In this document: in pieces, positions 42,001 to 53,289 of the stretch | Position numbering within the stretch: the first letter of the stretch is position 1 | How the letters are laid out: the number at the start of each line of letters is the position of its first letter | NCBI GenBank assembly: GCA_051294375.1 | Contig: CM119267.1 | Span: 25,993,293 to 26,057,292, forward strand | Length of the DNA stretch: 64,000 bases | Source: Paraspadella gotoi | Lineage: Eukaryota; Chaetognatha | Direction of reading: 5' to 3' | The notes under the pieces: model-generated | Database searches by the model: none | Told to the model about the DNA's origin: nothing | The model's input: only the letters and a program-made list of their open reading frames with translations | Position numbers and translations under genes: made by a program

Positions 42001-45000
42001 GACGTCATTCTTTCGAAATCTCTTCGACGAGAACCCCTTCACGTCGTGGTGGGCCACCTGGCAGAACATCGCGCCCACTATAGCAGTCGGCGTCATCGTT
42101 ATCACCATCGCGCACGCCTGCTGCGCATGCTGCCGCTGCAAATTCTGTGTGTGGTGCACTCAAAAACAAGTCGACGCGGCGGCAGACTCCGCCGCAAACG
42201 GCTCCGCTCATACATCGGCGCGCCCTTGTCTCCTCCGTAGCGCAGCCATCGATGGAACTCGTCGGCGGAAAACCAAATCAACTAATAAAATTTAGATATA
42301 TAAATTTGCGTGATGTTAGCGCTAGCGTGTGGGCGTGACCGTTGAGAGGAGAAAACGGCTGACGATGCGACGGCCATGGATTTGATATCGGCGTATTCCA
42401 CTTTGCTTTGGTTTCTCGAGAAAAGAACGCGACGACGATGGATTGAAGACGAAGAACGAAACGTGAACTCCCACTGCACTCTATGCATGGCTACCCTCAG
42501 CCTGCAATATTATATTTTAAAACTGTACCTTATCAGGGGCGTTGCCATCTCGATGTTGTACGGTTTTAAGACTGACAGTTTGTTTATAAATTTACTGGCC
42601 TTTTTTATGAATTCTATTAGGACTATATTCTAGACTTATATTATGAACATGTTTTTAACCTCGAATTGTTGTAATAAAACTCATTTGGAAACCGATCGTT
42701 GCCATCTTGAAAGTCAGGCCAGAAAGTTTGAGGCAACTCAAATAATTTTGGTTTTTTACTACAAACGGGCGATTTTTTTCTACGAGGCGGGTTTTCATTG
42801 TAAATACAACAATACAAAGCCCTTGTGCCAGTTATATGCAGAGTTTAGGCATTACAAAACGGCTGGAACATTTTCAGACTTCGTCGTCTGAACCTTCAAA
42901 GTCAGAAACAGTTTTTTCAGCGCTTTTTACTTGTCAACAAACGATATGAAATAAGAAAATTACGGCTCATAACTGTTCGTTGTCCAGCCTGACAAAATTA
43001 TGGAAACTCGGGAGAAACGAAGCGAAATCCTTGATTTACCGTGTGAACATCTCTCTCTGCAGACAAGAGCAAGCGGATTGAACGAGATTGTTGGCTACAA
43101 GAATTTTGAATGTCACACATTCTCAGCTTATCCGACGCAATGTCCTTTTTTAAGATTTTTTTGGTTTCCGCCATAAAACTTTTTGTTATTGCAAATCCAT
43201 TATTATTCTACTTTTTTAAACTTAGGCTCTTTGCCAGTTTTTCTTGAAGACCATTTTATAGTGAAAATAGTATTTCATGAATCTGTGATCTTAAACTTTT
43301 CGCTCTTTAGAAAGAAAAAGTTTCATGCAAATAAATTTAACTTCCGGTTTAATGATATTTTAAAAATTCCCAATAACGGTTGTGTGAGTTTATTTAATTA
43401 TGATTAAATATTTCAGATATAAGCATGCATGTAAAACAGATAATACAAAATTTTTATCATTATTTTTTATAATTATCTAAAAATATTTTCTGAAAACCAT
43501 GGGAAATTGCTGAAAATCAATTATTTTTGACGCCCGTGGCACTTTAACGCTTCTGGGAAAGGCGAGATATTAAAAAAAATGTTACGAAAAAATACATTTA
43601 TTTTTATAGCTCTTAAATACGAAAAGAATGACACCTTTTTCATAACTCTATGACAATTTTCAGCGGAAAAAAATGTGTCTATATTATACCCCACTTCCCC
43701 GAATATCGAATTTTTTAAACGAGGTTTTTTTTCCATCTATTCGAGACATAACACTAACTATTTGGTACTATTAATTTTTTATTTTTTTCATGAAATTTGC
43801 GTAATCAGAGAAACGTTTAGACGTGTCAAAAAATATGGAAAAAAAAGAGAAAAACGTTCTGACAAATTTAAAAAATTATGGAGGAATCTANNNNNNNNNN
43901 NNNNNNNNNNNNNNNTTTGATATCCGCCCTCCTCGCTTTCTTGAAGAGGAGGGGGGGGTCGCATCGACGACAACAACGACAACAAACAGCAAACGCTCGC
44001 TCTCTGAACGATCGAATGAAGGAGGAGCAAGGGACGATGTAAAAGGACCAGGAGCAGGAGGACTTGCTCCTGAGGATGAGGAGAAGGAGCGAGCGAGGTT
44101 GGAGAAGGAGAAGAGAGAGAGACAGTTGAACTGCACGCGATCTGAGGAGCGTTTGGACTTTGGTTTAAATTAAAATCCTTTACTTTTGCCTCGTTACATT
44201 AAGCTTGTTTAAGAATTAAATAAACGTAACATTTGAACTCTGTGAAATATATTTGGTAAACGTTCACGATATCTAAATATTTTTCCTATAGAATCGTTTA
44301 AAAGCAGACTAAAAAGGTTACCAATTTTAAATTGAATTTCAATCAGTTGTTACTTTTTTTAATTTTTATCATAAAATTACTTTTTGATTTTAAAATATTT
44401 GTAAAAAATTAATTTTTTTTAGTATTTATTATTAAATATATTTGGCAAAATTTCAAAAAAATATTTTTATATAAAAATAAAGCTAATTCATTATATTATA
44501 ATCATCAGTCAGAAAAAGAAGCTTAAAGTTTAAATTAAAATCCTTTAAATTAAATTGTTAAATTTCCTCGTTAAATTGAGCTGTTTAAGAATTAAATAAA
44601 CATAGCATTTGAAATCTTTGAGATACATTGGTTAATCGTTTACGCTAGTTAAAAAAGTGATAGTAAATATTGATTAAGTATATAATGGACAAAAGAATTT
44701 TATATTACAGAACTCTTAGTATCTACATCCAAGTAAAATTTTGCTTCATTGTAATGGCGTGAGATTTTTCATTTTTTGTTCTCTTCTTAGATGGTGACTC
44801 CCTCCTTCACTATTAATAGCAACGAATCTTCGTCCAAAAACCTCTTAACGTCGCCACCGACCCAAACGCCCACCAACGTTGCCCCAACTGCCTTCACTAT
44901 CGAATTCGATGATGGAAGAAAAGCGCTAGCGCCGGTCTCGATGAGAGTTAAGAGTTATCTTCCCCCGAGCGCCGACAATCTCCCCGTTTCTAATTCGAAT

Positions 45001-47571
45001 CTCGTCAAAAGAAAACGATTCGAAGAAATGTTTATCGTGAGCGACACGGAAGCGACGTCTCGCGCCCGCGCCTCAACCGTCGCGTCGGCGGCGGCGGCGG
45101 CGGCGGCAGCGTCTGCAGCAGCGAAAAACGACTCTCGCTCACCCTTTGCCAGATCCTCTCTCAGGCGTTGCGACGTGTCGCCGAAAAAGGCGAGCCTGAC
45201 CCGAAGCAAGACAGGGTTCGAACCCCGAGCCTCCGGACCCAAAGGTAAATCGATGAGCGGCTCTGTTTCTGACGGGCAGTTGAGTTCTGCCGGGTCAGAT
45301 TTGGAAAAAATAGAATCGAAAGGCGAAGAGGAAAAGAGAAGGGAAGAGAGGCCGTCGTCGCGGGAGGAAGAAACTCCGAGCGAAACGGGAACCTATACTA
45401 TCGAAGACGATAAAGAGCTGATCGATGATAAAGAACTGGAATTTGCCAGGGAGAGCATCGACAAGGTTTTCGGCGTCCTTGAGAATACTGCCTCGTTTCA
45501 AGTCAATGCCGCGACGATTCCATCCAAAGAGCGAATGATGAATCGAAGTCAAATTGACAACGAGACGAATCAACTCTTTTCCGAGATCGAGCAACTCGAA
45601 CGTTCACGAGTTTTTTCCGTGGAAAATCTCTTGGAAAATCACCGAAACAAAATGTCAAAGAATTCTCTTGAAGAGAAAGAGGAAGATGCCATAACTGAAG
45701 AGCAACGACGAAATCCTTTGGGTCCGATTTGGTTGGGAGGTTCTTATTGCCGCGATCGAGGAATCGTTCCCTCCAAAGATTCTAAATATTCTCGACCATC
45801 GAGTTCGGGTTCGGATAGAGACACGACTCCATCGCCGCCTCCCGCCAACTGGTCCAACGTTTTCACCCCGAAAGATTTTCGGAAAAGCGCCGGCGCTGGT
45901 GGCGCTGGATTCGACGCCAAGAGACGTGGTTCCTTCCATAAAGTCTCGCCTTTTCTCACGCGGTCTAAGTCTATCGGTGATTCCGAAGATTTAAAAAAAC
46001 TCGAAGCAGAAAAAGATTCTGATTCCATGTTGAGTGGGCGGAGAACTTTCAACCGGAAAGATTTGGACAAAATCGGAACCATCCCCACGGAAACGCTTTT
46101 GAAAGATACGGATTCATTAATGTCAGAGCTCGCCTCCAAGTTTCAAACGAAAACTGATATTTCCAAACCCGAAAATTCCGATATACACTCGACACATTCC
46201 ACGAAAGAAGAAAGAGCAACAGCGTCCAGCGTTGCTATCGCTTCTAAGCCTCAATCAGAAAAAAAAACCTTAAGAAAAGCTCACACATCGATATTCATTC
46301 CACCTCGTGATCAAGGTTCGAGTAAACCTGACGAATACTTGAATGTAAGGAAACCAGTTGAAAATCCTGAAATTTCATCAAGCATTACTTCACAAAGTGC
46401 CTCCCACGCTGTCACGAACGGAGTGGTCAAAAAAGATTCGATCCCTAAGAAAATCATCTCTAACAAGAATGGCTCGGAGGAAATTGTAAAAACTCCGTCG
46501 AGAGATTCCAAAACCATGACGAAAACCAGATTAAATAGGGCATTCGATCTTCGTCGTTCAAGATTAAATTCCGACGCCGAAATGTCGCCCGCGGAACCCG
46601 GCGCCGCTGAATCCGATGCCAATTTCAATTTTATGCGTTCCGACGGTGGGCGATTTAGTTTGCGTTCGTCAAAGAGCAGTAATTCAAAGCCTCCATCGCG
46701 AGGTGGAACCGTGAACGAAACCCAGAGATCTTCCCGATCGAATTGCGGTTCTGTCGGAAAGTTGGGCGCCGTTCACAGAAGCGCCTCTTCCACGCGAGTC
46801 GGAGATGGCTCGGGGAAATCCGCTTCGAACCAGAGGGTCGTTTCGGGAAAGTTGTCCGTTGGCAGCAAGAGCCGGTCTCAGCCCTCCAGTCGAAGCTCGT
46901 CCCCTTGCTCGGCGCAAGCCAATTCGTCGAAGCAGAAACAGGCGGAGCAGTGGCAGAGACGAAAAATGTACGACCCGCTTCGAGCCGTCGCTCAAGCCAA
47001 GGCGAACAAGCGACTGCAGCAAAAGCAGATAAAAGAAAGTTCTAGTCACAATGCTGATGATTCCTCGGCGGAGAAAGACAATTCAGTCGGTCAAGGCGAA
47101 GACCTCAACGAGTCAGCCAGATATCTCGGGGAAAACGAGGACGAAACCCGCGCACTTCCGCCTCGCAGAAGTCGAGACGGAAAAGCGACGAGAGGCTTTT
47201 CCGAAGTCGCTCTCAGTCTCGAAAAGTTAACCCAGGGCATTGGAGATTTAAATAATGAGATGTCCGATCATGAAATTCTGGCCAAAATTTCTTCTGCTTC
47301 CGACGAAGCGCCCCAGGCAGAAACTTGCCACAATAATAATAATAATGCAAATAGTGATCAAATGTCGGATGATATCTTATTTGCTATACATGAACTGTCC
47401 TCTAGACTTAAACATATTTCCAATAAGGTCAGCATCCCGGATGAGAATTACTCGGAAGAAAAGATGGCGATAGAAAAAATAAATTTTTCTACAAACATCA
47501 ATCAAAAACTGAGCGAAATTCTACAAAATCTAAAATCAACCGAAAAAAATTTGCTCGCCACGAATAACTGA
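33646..47571 (+). CDS. CEP170: CEP170-like centrosomal protein with FHA domain, 3 exons
   Basis: CEP170 is a centrosome/subdistal-appendage and spindle protein. Exons 33646-33831, 37709-38419 and 44791-47571 join in phase 0 to 1225 residues. The FHA domain (about 1-100) shows GRE (32-34), S-V-D-K-R-H (44-49) and 'VKDLSTVNGTFVNG' (63-76), the phosphothreonine-binding residues. Two short blocks identify the family: 'RTPLYGQPDWW' (about 250-260) and 'AFTIEFDDG' (about 333-341), both CEP170 signatures. The rest is low-complexity, Ser/Lys/Glu-rich with a poly-Ala run, 'MYDPLRAVAQAKANKRLQQKQI' split by no intron, and predicted helices near the end. Intron 1, inside the FHA domain, is filled by a 3.7-kb composite transposon. 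Intron 2 contains LTR elements. Poly(A) signal at 47666. Confidence 0.92.
35480..35690 (+). repeat. TTGACCAAATTATGCCAG minisatellite
   Basis: About 11 imperfect 18-19-bp units inside family B copy 3. Confidence 0.8.
36470..36645 (+). repeat. Three tandem AG-rich units of about 58 bp
   Basis: Each unit has (AG)n, GCAGAAAAATGAGCATAAGG and ATCGTCGCAATTGCAAA; the last part is a piece of the family A end. Also at 51205-51400. Confidence 0.75.
39028..39212. mobile_element. Poly-T run followed by a near-perfect 145-bp hairpin
   Basis: About 30 T then inverted arms, each about 70 bp: GAGGAAACGCATATTATTAT...GAGCAATATA, GGTTAACATTGCTTA, CCATAGTTC, with a few-base loop near 39138. A hairpin MITE or foldback product in CEP170 intron 2. 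Confidence 0.75.
39500..40085 (-). mobile_element. LTR-retroelement-like fragment (minus strand)
   Basis: On the minus strand it contains GGAGAATAAATCATTTGCTC and AACTGCCACCA, resembling the 3' end of the TGTGGCAG LTR family, and downstream TGGCGCCGCCGCC, which looks like a primer-binding site. Ends are not resolved. Confidence 0.35.
40330..41245. mobile_element. Foldback carrying a tRNA-like SINE in its loop
   Basis: Arms about 40340-40670 and 40930-41240 pair through AAATTGTCTACATAAAGTAT, CATCATCATC and TCTGATTC-type blocks. Related to the AT-rich arm at 12580-12900 in FB3. The central 210 bp is the S3 SINE-like insert. Confidence 0.55.
40690..40905 (-). mobile_element. tRNA-like SINE, family S3
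   Basis: GC-rich insert. On the minus strand a B box-like GGTTCTAGCCC (about 40807-40817 on +) is preceded by GGTGCCGGAGGCAAGTCATT. No second copy in the window, so the assignment is by composition and box only. Confidence 0.4.
41593..41637 (+). other. Primer-binding site complementary to 45 nt of tRNA-Leu
   Basis: Starts TGGTGGCAGCGGTGGGATTC directly after the LTR. It is the exact complement, as far as I recall the sequence of eukaryotic tRNA-Leu(AAG), of CCA plus acceptor, T arm, variable arm and the 3' side of the anticodon stem. Usual PBS length is about 18 nt. Confidence 0.75.
41660..42295 (+). pseudogene. Env-like C-terminal protein fragment of the LTR retroelement
   Basis: An open frame runs from within the primer-binding site to a stop at 42293-42295. 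The first 30 residues are just the translated primer-binding site. The later part has a hydrophobic segment (about frame residues 165-182) preceded by a Trp-rich stretch ('SWWATWQ') and followed by a Cys-rich cytoplasmic-like tail, which suits the C-terminus of a membrane glycoprotein of the retroviral env type. No upstream surface domain is present, so it is a remnant. Which env family it belongs to I cannot say. Confidence 0.4.
42287..43681. mobile_element. hAT-like element fragment (right end only)
   Basis: Collinear with 57375-58602: shared blocks CGGCCATGGATTTGATATCG, GTTGTACGGTTTTAAGACTG, AACAATACAAA, CAATTATTTTTGACGCCCGT and the terminus AAAAAAATGTGTCTA. The left terminus seen at 56676 is absent. 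An eroded reading frame starting at 42376 (similar to one at 57453) has no identity I recognise. Confidence 0.6.
43891..43915. other. Assembly gap (25 N)
   Basis: Short N run between a fragment homologous to FB4 and the 3' LTR. Confidence 0.99.
44522..44645 (+). mobile_element. Extra LTR 3'-end fragment
   Basis: Matches the last ~105 bp of the 5' LTR (GAGCTGTTTAAGAATTAAAT through TTGGTTAATCGTTTAC) more closely than the 3' LTR does, with a small insertion. Suggests at least two LTR insertions or a rearrangement here. Confidence 0.6.
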
Positions 47572-47665
47572 AATTGTAATACGTTAATTATTTATAAGTG
47601 ATTTCTTAGTTTAAAGCTTTAATTGATTCATGTAAGGGTATAAGATGGTTTAAAAAAAGTGTTGT

Positions 47666-47671
47666 AATAAA
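47666..47671 (+). promoter_or_regulatory. Poly(A) signal of CEP170 gene
   Basis: AATAAA 95 nt after the stop codon. Confidence 0.6.
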
Positions 47672-47714
47672 AAAGTAGGCGACTAACTTTTTTATTAGTT
47701 TACTTAGTAATGAT

Positions 47715-47900
47715 TTGCAGGGATAGGCTTTAGGCAAAGCAGGGATTAGCTTTGGGAAAAGCGGGAGAAGCAAGAATTGGCTTTGAGCAAAAGCAAGGGT
47801 TGGTCTTAAGCAAACCTTAAGATGCAAAAAATTGGTTATGAGTGAAGCAGAGGTTAACTTTGAGAAAAAGAGGGAAATGGTTAAAAACAAAAAGGCAGTT
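47715..47900 (+). repeat. Degenerate tandem repeat of about 22-28 bp
   Basis: Units resembling GGGATTGGCTTTGAGAAAAG repeated about seven times with drift, just beyond the CEP170 poly(A) signal. Confidence 0.55.
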
Positions 47901-49316
47901 AAGAGAAGGTAAAAGCCAAAAGTTTTAACGCCAGGAACTCCAATGCCCAATAGACCTTTCCGTATATGAACATTTTTGAAATCAAAAAACGAGTATTGTG
48001 TAAAAGGCGCCCATACATCATATGAATTTTTAGAACTTTTTTTTTTTTTTTTTAAATTACAGTAAATGCTGCCAACTTTGAAAAAAATAGAAAAAAATGG
48101 TAAAAAATGTACTTTTTGATAAATATCTTTAAAAGCTTTATTGCAAGAGGAACGAAATCCAAACTATCTTGTAGAGCAGAAAAAATTGACTATGTTACAT
48201 ACCTTGCATTATAAATTAAGTGTTTTTTTACGAAGTAAAATTCTTTTTAAAACCTATTGTTTTGGAAAATTTTTGAGAAAATTTTTTAAAAATATTTTTA
48301 ACAATGTTCGTGAAATATTTTTTTTTAAAAATTACGGCGAATTGAATAAAGAGATAATTGCCATTGTTTTGCTGAAAGAATTTTAAAAAAAGGATGATCA
48401 GTTAAAAAGTTATAATTTTTTTTAAATTTAAAAAAAATCACTTTTCTTAATAATTATTTTTATTTAATAGATTTGAACTAGGCTAAAGGGTAAAAGGGAA
48501 TGCACTTTTCTCAGATTAAATAAAAAAATAGTAAATTCTGATTTGACAATGGGTAACTTTAATATTTTGCCTCCCCAGTTCATTAAAGTTTTTTTAAATT
48601 TTTATCATTTTAAAATGGAATTATGACTTTTAAATAAGGTAGTTTTTTTAATAGCGCTTAGTAACGCTTTTGGGCATAAGTGGCGTAGGCGTCGTCATTG
48701 TCGTCGTCGTTGTCGTCGGCGTTCCAAATTATAGATCGCCTTTTTTATGATTAAATTTGGGTGTATGAAGCTGACAATTTATATACAGCTTCTCATCATC
48801 GATGTGCTTAAAATTGAGTCAGGACAGTTATTAAATGTTTTGTTTACGTTTTATCAAAATAAACAAATTTTTTCTCTTTTATTTTTATATATCTTTCTCT
48901 CTCTCTTTTCTCTTTTAATTATAAGTCTCTCTCCCTCTCTCTTTTCACTAATCACTGATTCATAGGGGAAAAAAACGAGCTGCTTCTGCTTCTTGTTTTT
49001 TTTTCTTTTTTTTTCTCTCTCTCTCACTCTGCGTTTTTATTATAAAAAAAATTGAATTAGGATTGAACTCGTAAAATTAAGCATTGCATTCGTGCATGTT
49101 ATCATTTTGCTATCGCAACATGGGATTTTTATTTCGTTTTTTTCTCTGATTAGTGATTAGCTGAGTTTTTCATAATGAAAATTTTGGATTTTTTTGGTTT
49201 TTTTTATATAAACTGTAACTTTAATTTTCCTCGGTCCTTTATTATTTTTTTTTAATTGACAATCGCAAAACTATATTTTTCTTTCTGTTTATAATTAATT
49301 TTTCTCAATTTTTTTA

Positions 49317-52112
49317 GTCGGATCTGCTTATCAGCAGATCCCGACTCTATAATCACTTTGTCGGTCCGTCGGTCCGCCCCTCAATATTGTCGGGCACACA
49401 CTTATATATGTCGAACATCGAATTATGATAAATTATGCAAAAAAAACGATGTCCGTCCATGTCCGTCCGCCGTCCGTCCCACCTTAGCAAAAAACTCCAA
49501 TTACTCGTGATTGGATGGATGGATTGGTATGAAATTTTGTGTGTGGGTAGGAAACTGTGTGATTGATATGGATATGAAGTTTCGAGGGAATGCGGCGAGT
49601 GGAAATTGGTTTAAATGGAAAATAAAAAAATATTTCACTATTTGAACGCCAATTGCTCATGAGTGGATAGGGCAATTGACTTGAAATTTTGTATGATGGT
49701 AGGAAGTGTGTGATTGAGCTGGATATAAAGTTTCGATGGAATCGTGCGAGTGGAAATGAGTTTAATGGAAAAAACAAAAGTCATATTTACTTGAAGTATT
49801 TACTTAAATTTACTCATATTATTATGTTATTTAAAAATTGGATAGATGAATCGAAATTGAATTTTGTGTGTGGGTAGGAAAGTATGTGATAAAGCTGGAT
49901 ATAAATTTTTTTATGGAATGTAGGAGTGGAAAGAGTTCAAATTAGAAACCAAAGACACATTTATTTGATTTTTTTAAGTTTCTCTCTCTCTATCTCTCTC
50001 TGATTGATTGATTGTTGACCAAATTATGCCAATTGACTAAAATATGCAGTTGAACAAATTCTTAAAGTTGACCAAATTATGCCAGTTAACCAAATTATGC
50101 TGTTGACCAAATTATGCCAGTTGACCAAATTAGGAAAAGAGTTCAAATTAGAAAAACCAAAAGACACATTTATTTGAATTTTTTAAAGTTTCTCTCTGAT
50201 TGATTGATTGATTGATTGACCTAATTACGCAAATTGACAAAAATATGCCAGTTGACCAAATCTTAAAGTTGACCAAATTATGCCAGTTGACAAATTCTGC
50301 AAGTTGATCAAGTTCTGCAATTGACCAAATTATGCCTGTTGACCAAATTATGCCAGTTGACCAAATTAGGACAGTTGATAAAATTATGCCAGTTGACCAA
50401 TTTGCCGGTGACAAATTATGCCGGTGACCAAATTATCTTAATTGATCAATTATGTCAGTTGACCAAATTATGTCAGTAGCCAAATTATGTCAGTTAACCA
50501 AATTATGTCAGTTGACAAATTATGCAAGTTGATTAAATTATGCAAGTTGACCCAGTTAGCTATTACCACTTAATTATCGATTGACCTGGTTTTGTATTGT
50601 GGTAGAAAAGTGTGTGATTGAACAGGAAACCAAGTTTCGATGGAATCTTTTGAGTGGAAATGAGTTTAAATGGAAAAACAAAAAACCTGTTTCACTAATT
50701 GATTATGATCTTTTTCCTTTATATTAAATGTATATGCAGTATGTATTAATAAATCAAATAATTAATCAGTTAATTAATCAATAATTATTATTCAATCAAT
50801 CGATCCATCGTCCCACCTTAGCAAAAAGCTCTAATAACTCGTGATTGGCTGGTTGGATTGGAATGAAATTTTGTGTGTGGGTAGGAAGTGTGTGATAAAG
50901 CTGGATATAAAGTTTCGACGGAATCGTGTGAGTGGATATGAGTTTAATGGAAAAAACATAAGTCGCATTTACTAAAATCTTTTTACTTATTTTAACCAAT
51001 AAAAACTCTAATTAATCATAATTGGATGGATAGATTGAGTTCAAATTTTTGTGTGGGTAGAAAAATGTGTGTAAGATGCTGATATAAAGTTTCGGTGGAA
51101 ACGTACGAGTGGAAATGAGTTAAATTAAAAAATATGAGTCACATTTACTTGAATCTTTTTACTTATTTTAACCCATAATAGATTGAGATGAAATTTTGTG
51201 AGCGGTAGAGAGAGAGAGAGAGTGAGAGAGAGAGAACAGAAAAATGAGCATAAGGATCGTCGCAATTGCAAGAGAGAGGAGAGAGGAGAGAAGAGAGGGC
51301 AGAAAATGAGCATAAGGATTCGTCGCAATTGCAAAGAGAGAGAGAGAGAAGAGAGCAGAAAAATGGCTAAGGATCGTTGCTATTGCAAAGAGAGAGAGAG
51401 AGAGTCTGAGATAAAAATTAGCAAATAAAAAAGTTATTTTACTCACTGAATAAAAATACTTAAAATACTTACAAAATACATAAAATTTATAAAATTATTA
51501 TTCCGATAACATTGTTTAATCACATGCAATATATCTAGTAAGGCGGGCCAAAATTGAACATTTTTTATAACTTTTAGTTCTCTTTAAAAAATTTTTTTCC
51601 TTTTACTATTAAATAGATTTTCAATGTAACTTTTTGAATTAGTTCATTGGGTTGTTGCACTGAAGCTTTTAAATATTTATTAATATATAATAATTATATA
51701 AAGTTTTGACGGAATTGTGCCAGTGGAAATGAGTTTAGATGGAAAAAACATAAGTCACATTTACTTGAATCTTTAATATTAATGATTACTAATAAATGTT
51801 TTGCTTAATTAATTAATTAATGTGAAAAAATGATGCAAGTTAAAAGAATCTTAAAAGCATAAAGATCGTCGCAATTGCATAAAAAGAGAGAGAGTGAGAG
51901 AGAGAGAGAAGGAGACATAAAACAAAATAGAGGATATTTGTTTGTTTTGATAAAATGTAAACAAAACATATTTAATAACTGTCCTAACCTAATTTTAAGG
52001 ACATCGATGATGATAAGTTGAATATAAATTTAAAATTATTACATATTAAAATTAATTAATTAATCGATTAATTAATTAATTATCGTATGCAGATCCGACA
52101 TTGTTTGCTCAA
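49317..52112 (-). mobile_element. Family B element, copy 4
   Basis: Perfect hairpin GGATCTGCTTATCAGCAGAT at the + strand left end; order of blocks as in copy 3, with small deletions throughout and a longer minisatellite. Closes GCAGATCCGACATTGTTTGC. Confidence 0.7.
50010..50560 (+). repeat. TTGACCAAATTATGCCAG minisatellite, longest array
   Basis: More than 25 imperfect units, interrupted at about 50130-50215 by a duplicated flank (GAGTTCAAATTAGAAA... and the (TGAT)n stretch), showing the array grew by a duplication that included its border. Confidence 0.8.
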
Positions 52113-52200
52113 ACTTGTTTTTTTAGTATCAAAATTTGTCGTCAATCCAGATTTTTCTTATGCGATTGCGACGATCCTTATGCTTTTAAGATTTTTTTTA

Positions 52201-52920
52201 TATAAAATAAAAAGAAAAATTGTCGAAAATGATTAAAAATTGATAAAATGAGTAAAATTAATGAAAGTTAAGCAACTGAGAAAAGAGTTGCTTGCTGCTT
52301 ACCGATCGAGATAAAAAGTCATCTATAGTGCTAAAGAAAGAAAACTAGTTAATCTATTTTTTTCCTTTATTACCTTTGTCAAGCAAGTTCTCCAGAACTG
52401 AGTTGAATTATAATTTGTGTTAAATATATTGCCTGTATTGTTTGTGAACAAATATTGATTGTTTATATTTTTAAACAGTTTTACAAAAGGCGAATAAGAA
52501 CGACGGATTATGACGAGAGTTTATGTCCAACATAATCAAAGGTTGTAAAAGACTTGGAAAAATATATTAGGCTTGCTTGATTAATTTAAGAATAGATCCG
52601 ACTTGTTGATAAATTCATCAACTATACAAGATATGAAATGAATAAAAATCAAAGATGAATTAAAAATTATATTTATTTCAAAACTAGATCGACTCTTTAC
52701 AATAGACTTAATTATTAACTATATAAATCATGAATAGATAACAAAAAATAGAATAACTAATTTTCTTTCTTTGGCACTATAGATGATGACCTTTTTATTC
52801 TTGACCGGCAAGCAGCAAGCAACTCTTCTCTCAGTTGCTTAACTTTCATTAATTTTACTCATTTTATCAATTTTTAATCATTTAATCGCTTTTGTCAATT
52901 TTTCTTTTTATTTTATATAA
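52201..52920. mobile_element. Foldback with about 175-bp near-identical arms
   Basis: Arms 52201-52370 and 52745-52920 share TATATAAAATAAAAAGAAAA, GATAAAATGAGTAAAATTAA, AGTTGCTTGCTGCTT and AAAGAAAGAAAA.TAGTTA. No open frame. Confidence 0.75.
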
Positions 52921-53289
52921 AGAAAAAATGGAAAAAATTACCTTATTTAAAAGTAATAATTCCTTTATAAAATGATAAAAATTTAAAAAAACTTAAATGA
53001 CCTGGTGAGACAAGATATTAAAATTACCCATTGTCAAATCAGAATTTACTATTTTTAAAATAATTATGAAGGAAAGTGATTTTTTTTAAATTTAAAAAAA
53101 ATTATAACTTTTTAACCGATAATCCTTTTTTAAAAATTCTTTCAGCAAAACAAATGCAATTATCTCTTTATTCAATTCGCCCTAATTGTTTATTAAAAAA
53201 TATTTCACGAACAATGTTAAAAATATTATTTTTTCAAAAATTTATCAAAAATTTATCAAAAATTGTCAAATACAATAGGGATTAAAAAA

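Larger units (their letters stand above)
41275..44266 (+). mobile_element. LTR retroelement lacking gag-pol, with env-like remnant
   Basis: 5' LTR 41275-41592 and 3' LTR 43959-44266 share GACGACAACAACGACAACAA, GAGGAGCAAGGGACGATGTA, GACTTGCTCCTGAGGATGAG, GTTGAACTGCACGCGATCTG and AAATTAAAATCCTTTACTTT. A primer-binding site starts right after the 5' LTR and a polypurine tract (43943-43958) precedes the 3' LTR. Between them are an env-like reading frame and a fragment of a hAT-like element (42287-43681) plus an N gap; no gag, protease, RT or integrase is visible. In CEP170 intron 2. Confidence 0.7.
48655..52190 (+). mobile_element. Family A composite, copy 5
   Basis: Collinear with 33849-37588: GTCGTCGGCGTTCCAAATTA, ATGAAGCTGA, GGACAGTTATTAAATGTTTT, GGATTGAACTCGTAAAATTA, family B from 49317 to 52112 including family D at 51540-51695, then TTATGCGATTGCGACGATCC. 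The opening hairpin is lost. It lacks the 250-bp TATT/CTTCC-rich insert seen at 34190-34460 in copy 4. Confidence 0.7.
48250..53240. mobile_element. Foldback split by the family A/B composite
   Basis: Arms 48250-48650 and 52930-53240 pair through AAAAATTACGGCGAATTGAA-like, AACAATGTTCGTGAAATATT, TCTGATTTGACAATGGGTAA and AAAAAGTTATAATTTTTTTT. Between them lie the composite copy 5 (48655-52190) and another foldback (52201-52920). Confidence 0.6.

Noticed and set aside
45089-45242. Minus-strand poly-Ala/Arg frame in CEP170 exon 3
   Set aside because: Antisense shadow of the GC-rich coding sequence.
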